Source: Tannerella sp.
GTDB taxonomy: Bacteria > Bacteroidota > Bacteroidia > Bacteroidales > Tannerellaceae
NCBI GenBank assembly: GCA_031279875.1
Contig: JAITHS010000309.1
Coordinates: 1-7,355 of the forward strand
Direction: 5' to 3'
DNA: 7,355 bases
Of the stretch, positions 7,334-7,355 are shown one piece after another. Position numbers and translations under genes: made by a program. Each line of letters starts with the position of its first letter. The first letter of the stretch is position 1. The notes under the pieces were generated by a model. It had not been told where the DNA came from. It ran no database searches and worked only from the letters and a program-made list of their open reading frames with translations.

Positions 7334-7355
7334 CTTTCGTTTTGTTGTTACTTCG
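7334..7355 (-). promoter_or_regulatory. Start-proximal leader of the HTCS gene, promoter outside window
   Basis: On the coding strand the 22 bases before the HTCS start are purine-rich (AACAACAAAACGAAAG directly before ATG). There is only a weak GAAAG in place of a Shine-Dalgarno sequence, and it is too close to the ATG to be convincing; an A-rich leader is usual for Bacteroidota. No stop codon of a preceding gene or promoter element can be assigned in so short a stretch. Confidence 0.4.

Overview
The window looks like chromosomal DNA of a member of the phylum Bacteroidota, probably order Bacteroidales. Three things suggest this: a full-length hybrid two-component system (HTCS) regulator, a family centred on Bacteroidota; an exported protein with a DUF4468 domain, which is largely a Bacteroidales family; and gene starts with A/T-rich leaders and no clear Shine-Dalgarno sequence. 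Genus cannot be decided from the sequence alone.

All genes lie on the minus strand and are tightly packed. In transcription order (right to left) they are: (1) a complete 1471-residue HTCS regulator (7333-2918), with signal peptide, two beta-propellers, Y_Y_Y domain, one membrane helix, histidine kinase, receiver and AraC-type DNA-binding domain; (2) after 20 nt, a complete 407-residue exported protein (2897-1674) that joins an N-terminal DUF4468 domain to a C-terminal flavin-reductase-like FMN-binding split barrel through an Ala/Ser-rich linker; (3) after 21 nt, the ABC-F translation factor EttA (1652 to beyond position 1), complete at its N-terminus and cut by the window edge just before its C-terminus. 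There is no gene-free stretch above 300 bases; the three non-coding gaps are 22, 20 and 21 nt. I see no tRNA, rRNA, CRISPR array or mobile element.

The most interesting object is the middle gene. Its interdomain linker contains Asp-Val-Ala-Ser-Gly-Ala-Thr (residues 210-216), an exact match to the Dxx(S/T)GAT motif at which the flavin transferase ApbE attaches FMN to a threonine in extracytoplasmic proteins. A secreted FMN-barrel protein with a possible covalent-flavin site, directly downstream of an HTCS sensor rather than a polysaccharide utilisation locus, would fit an undescribed extracytoplasmic flavin or redox module. That function is a hypothesis: the motif sits in a low-complexity linker and could be chance. 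EttA is a housekeeping factor and may be there only by operon read-through.
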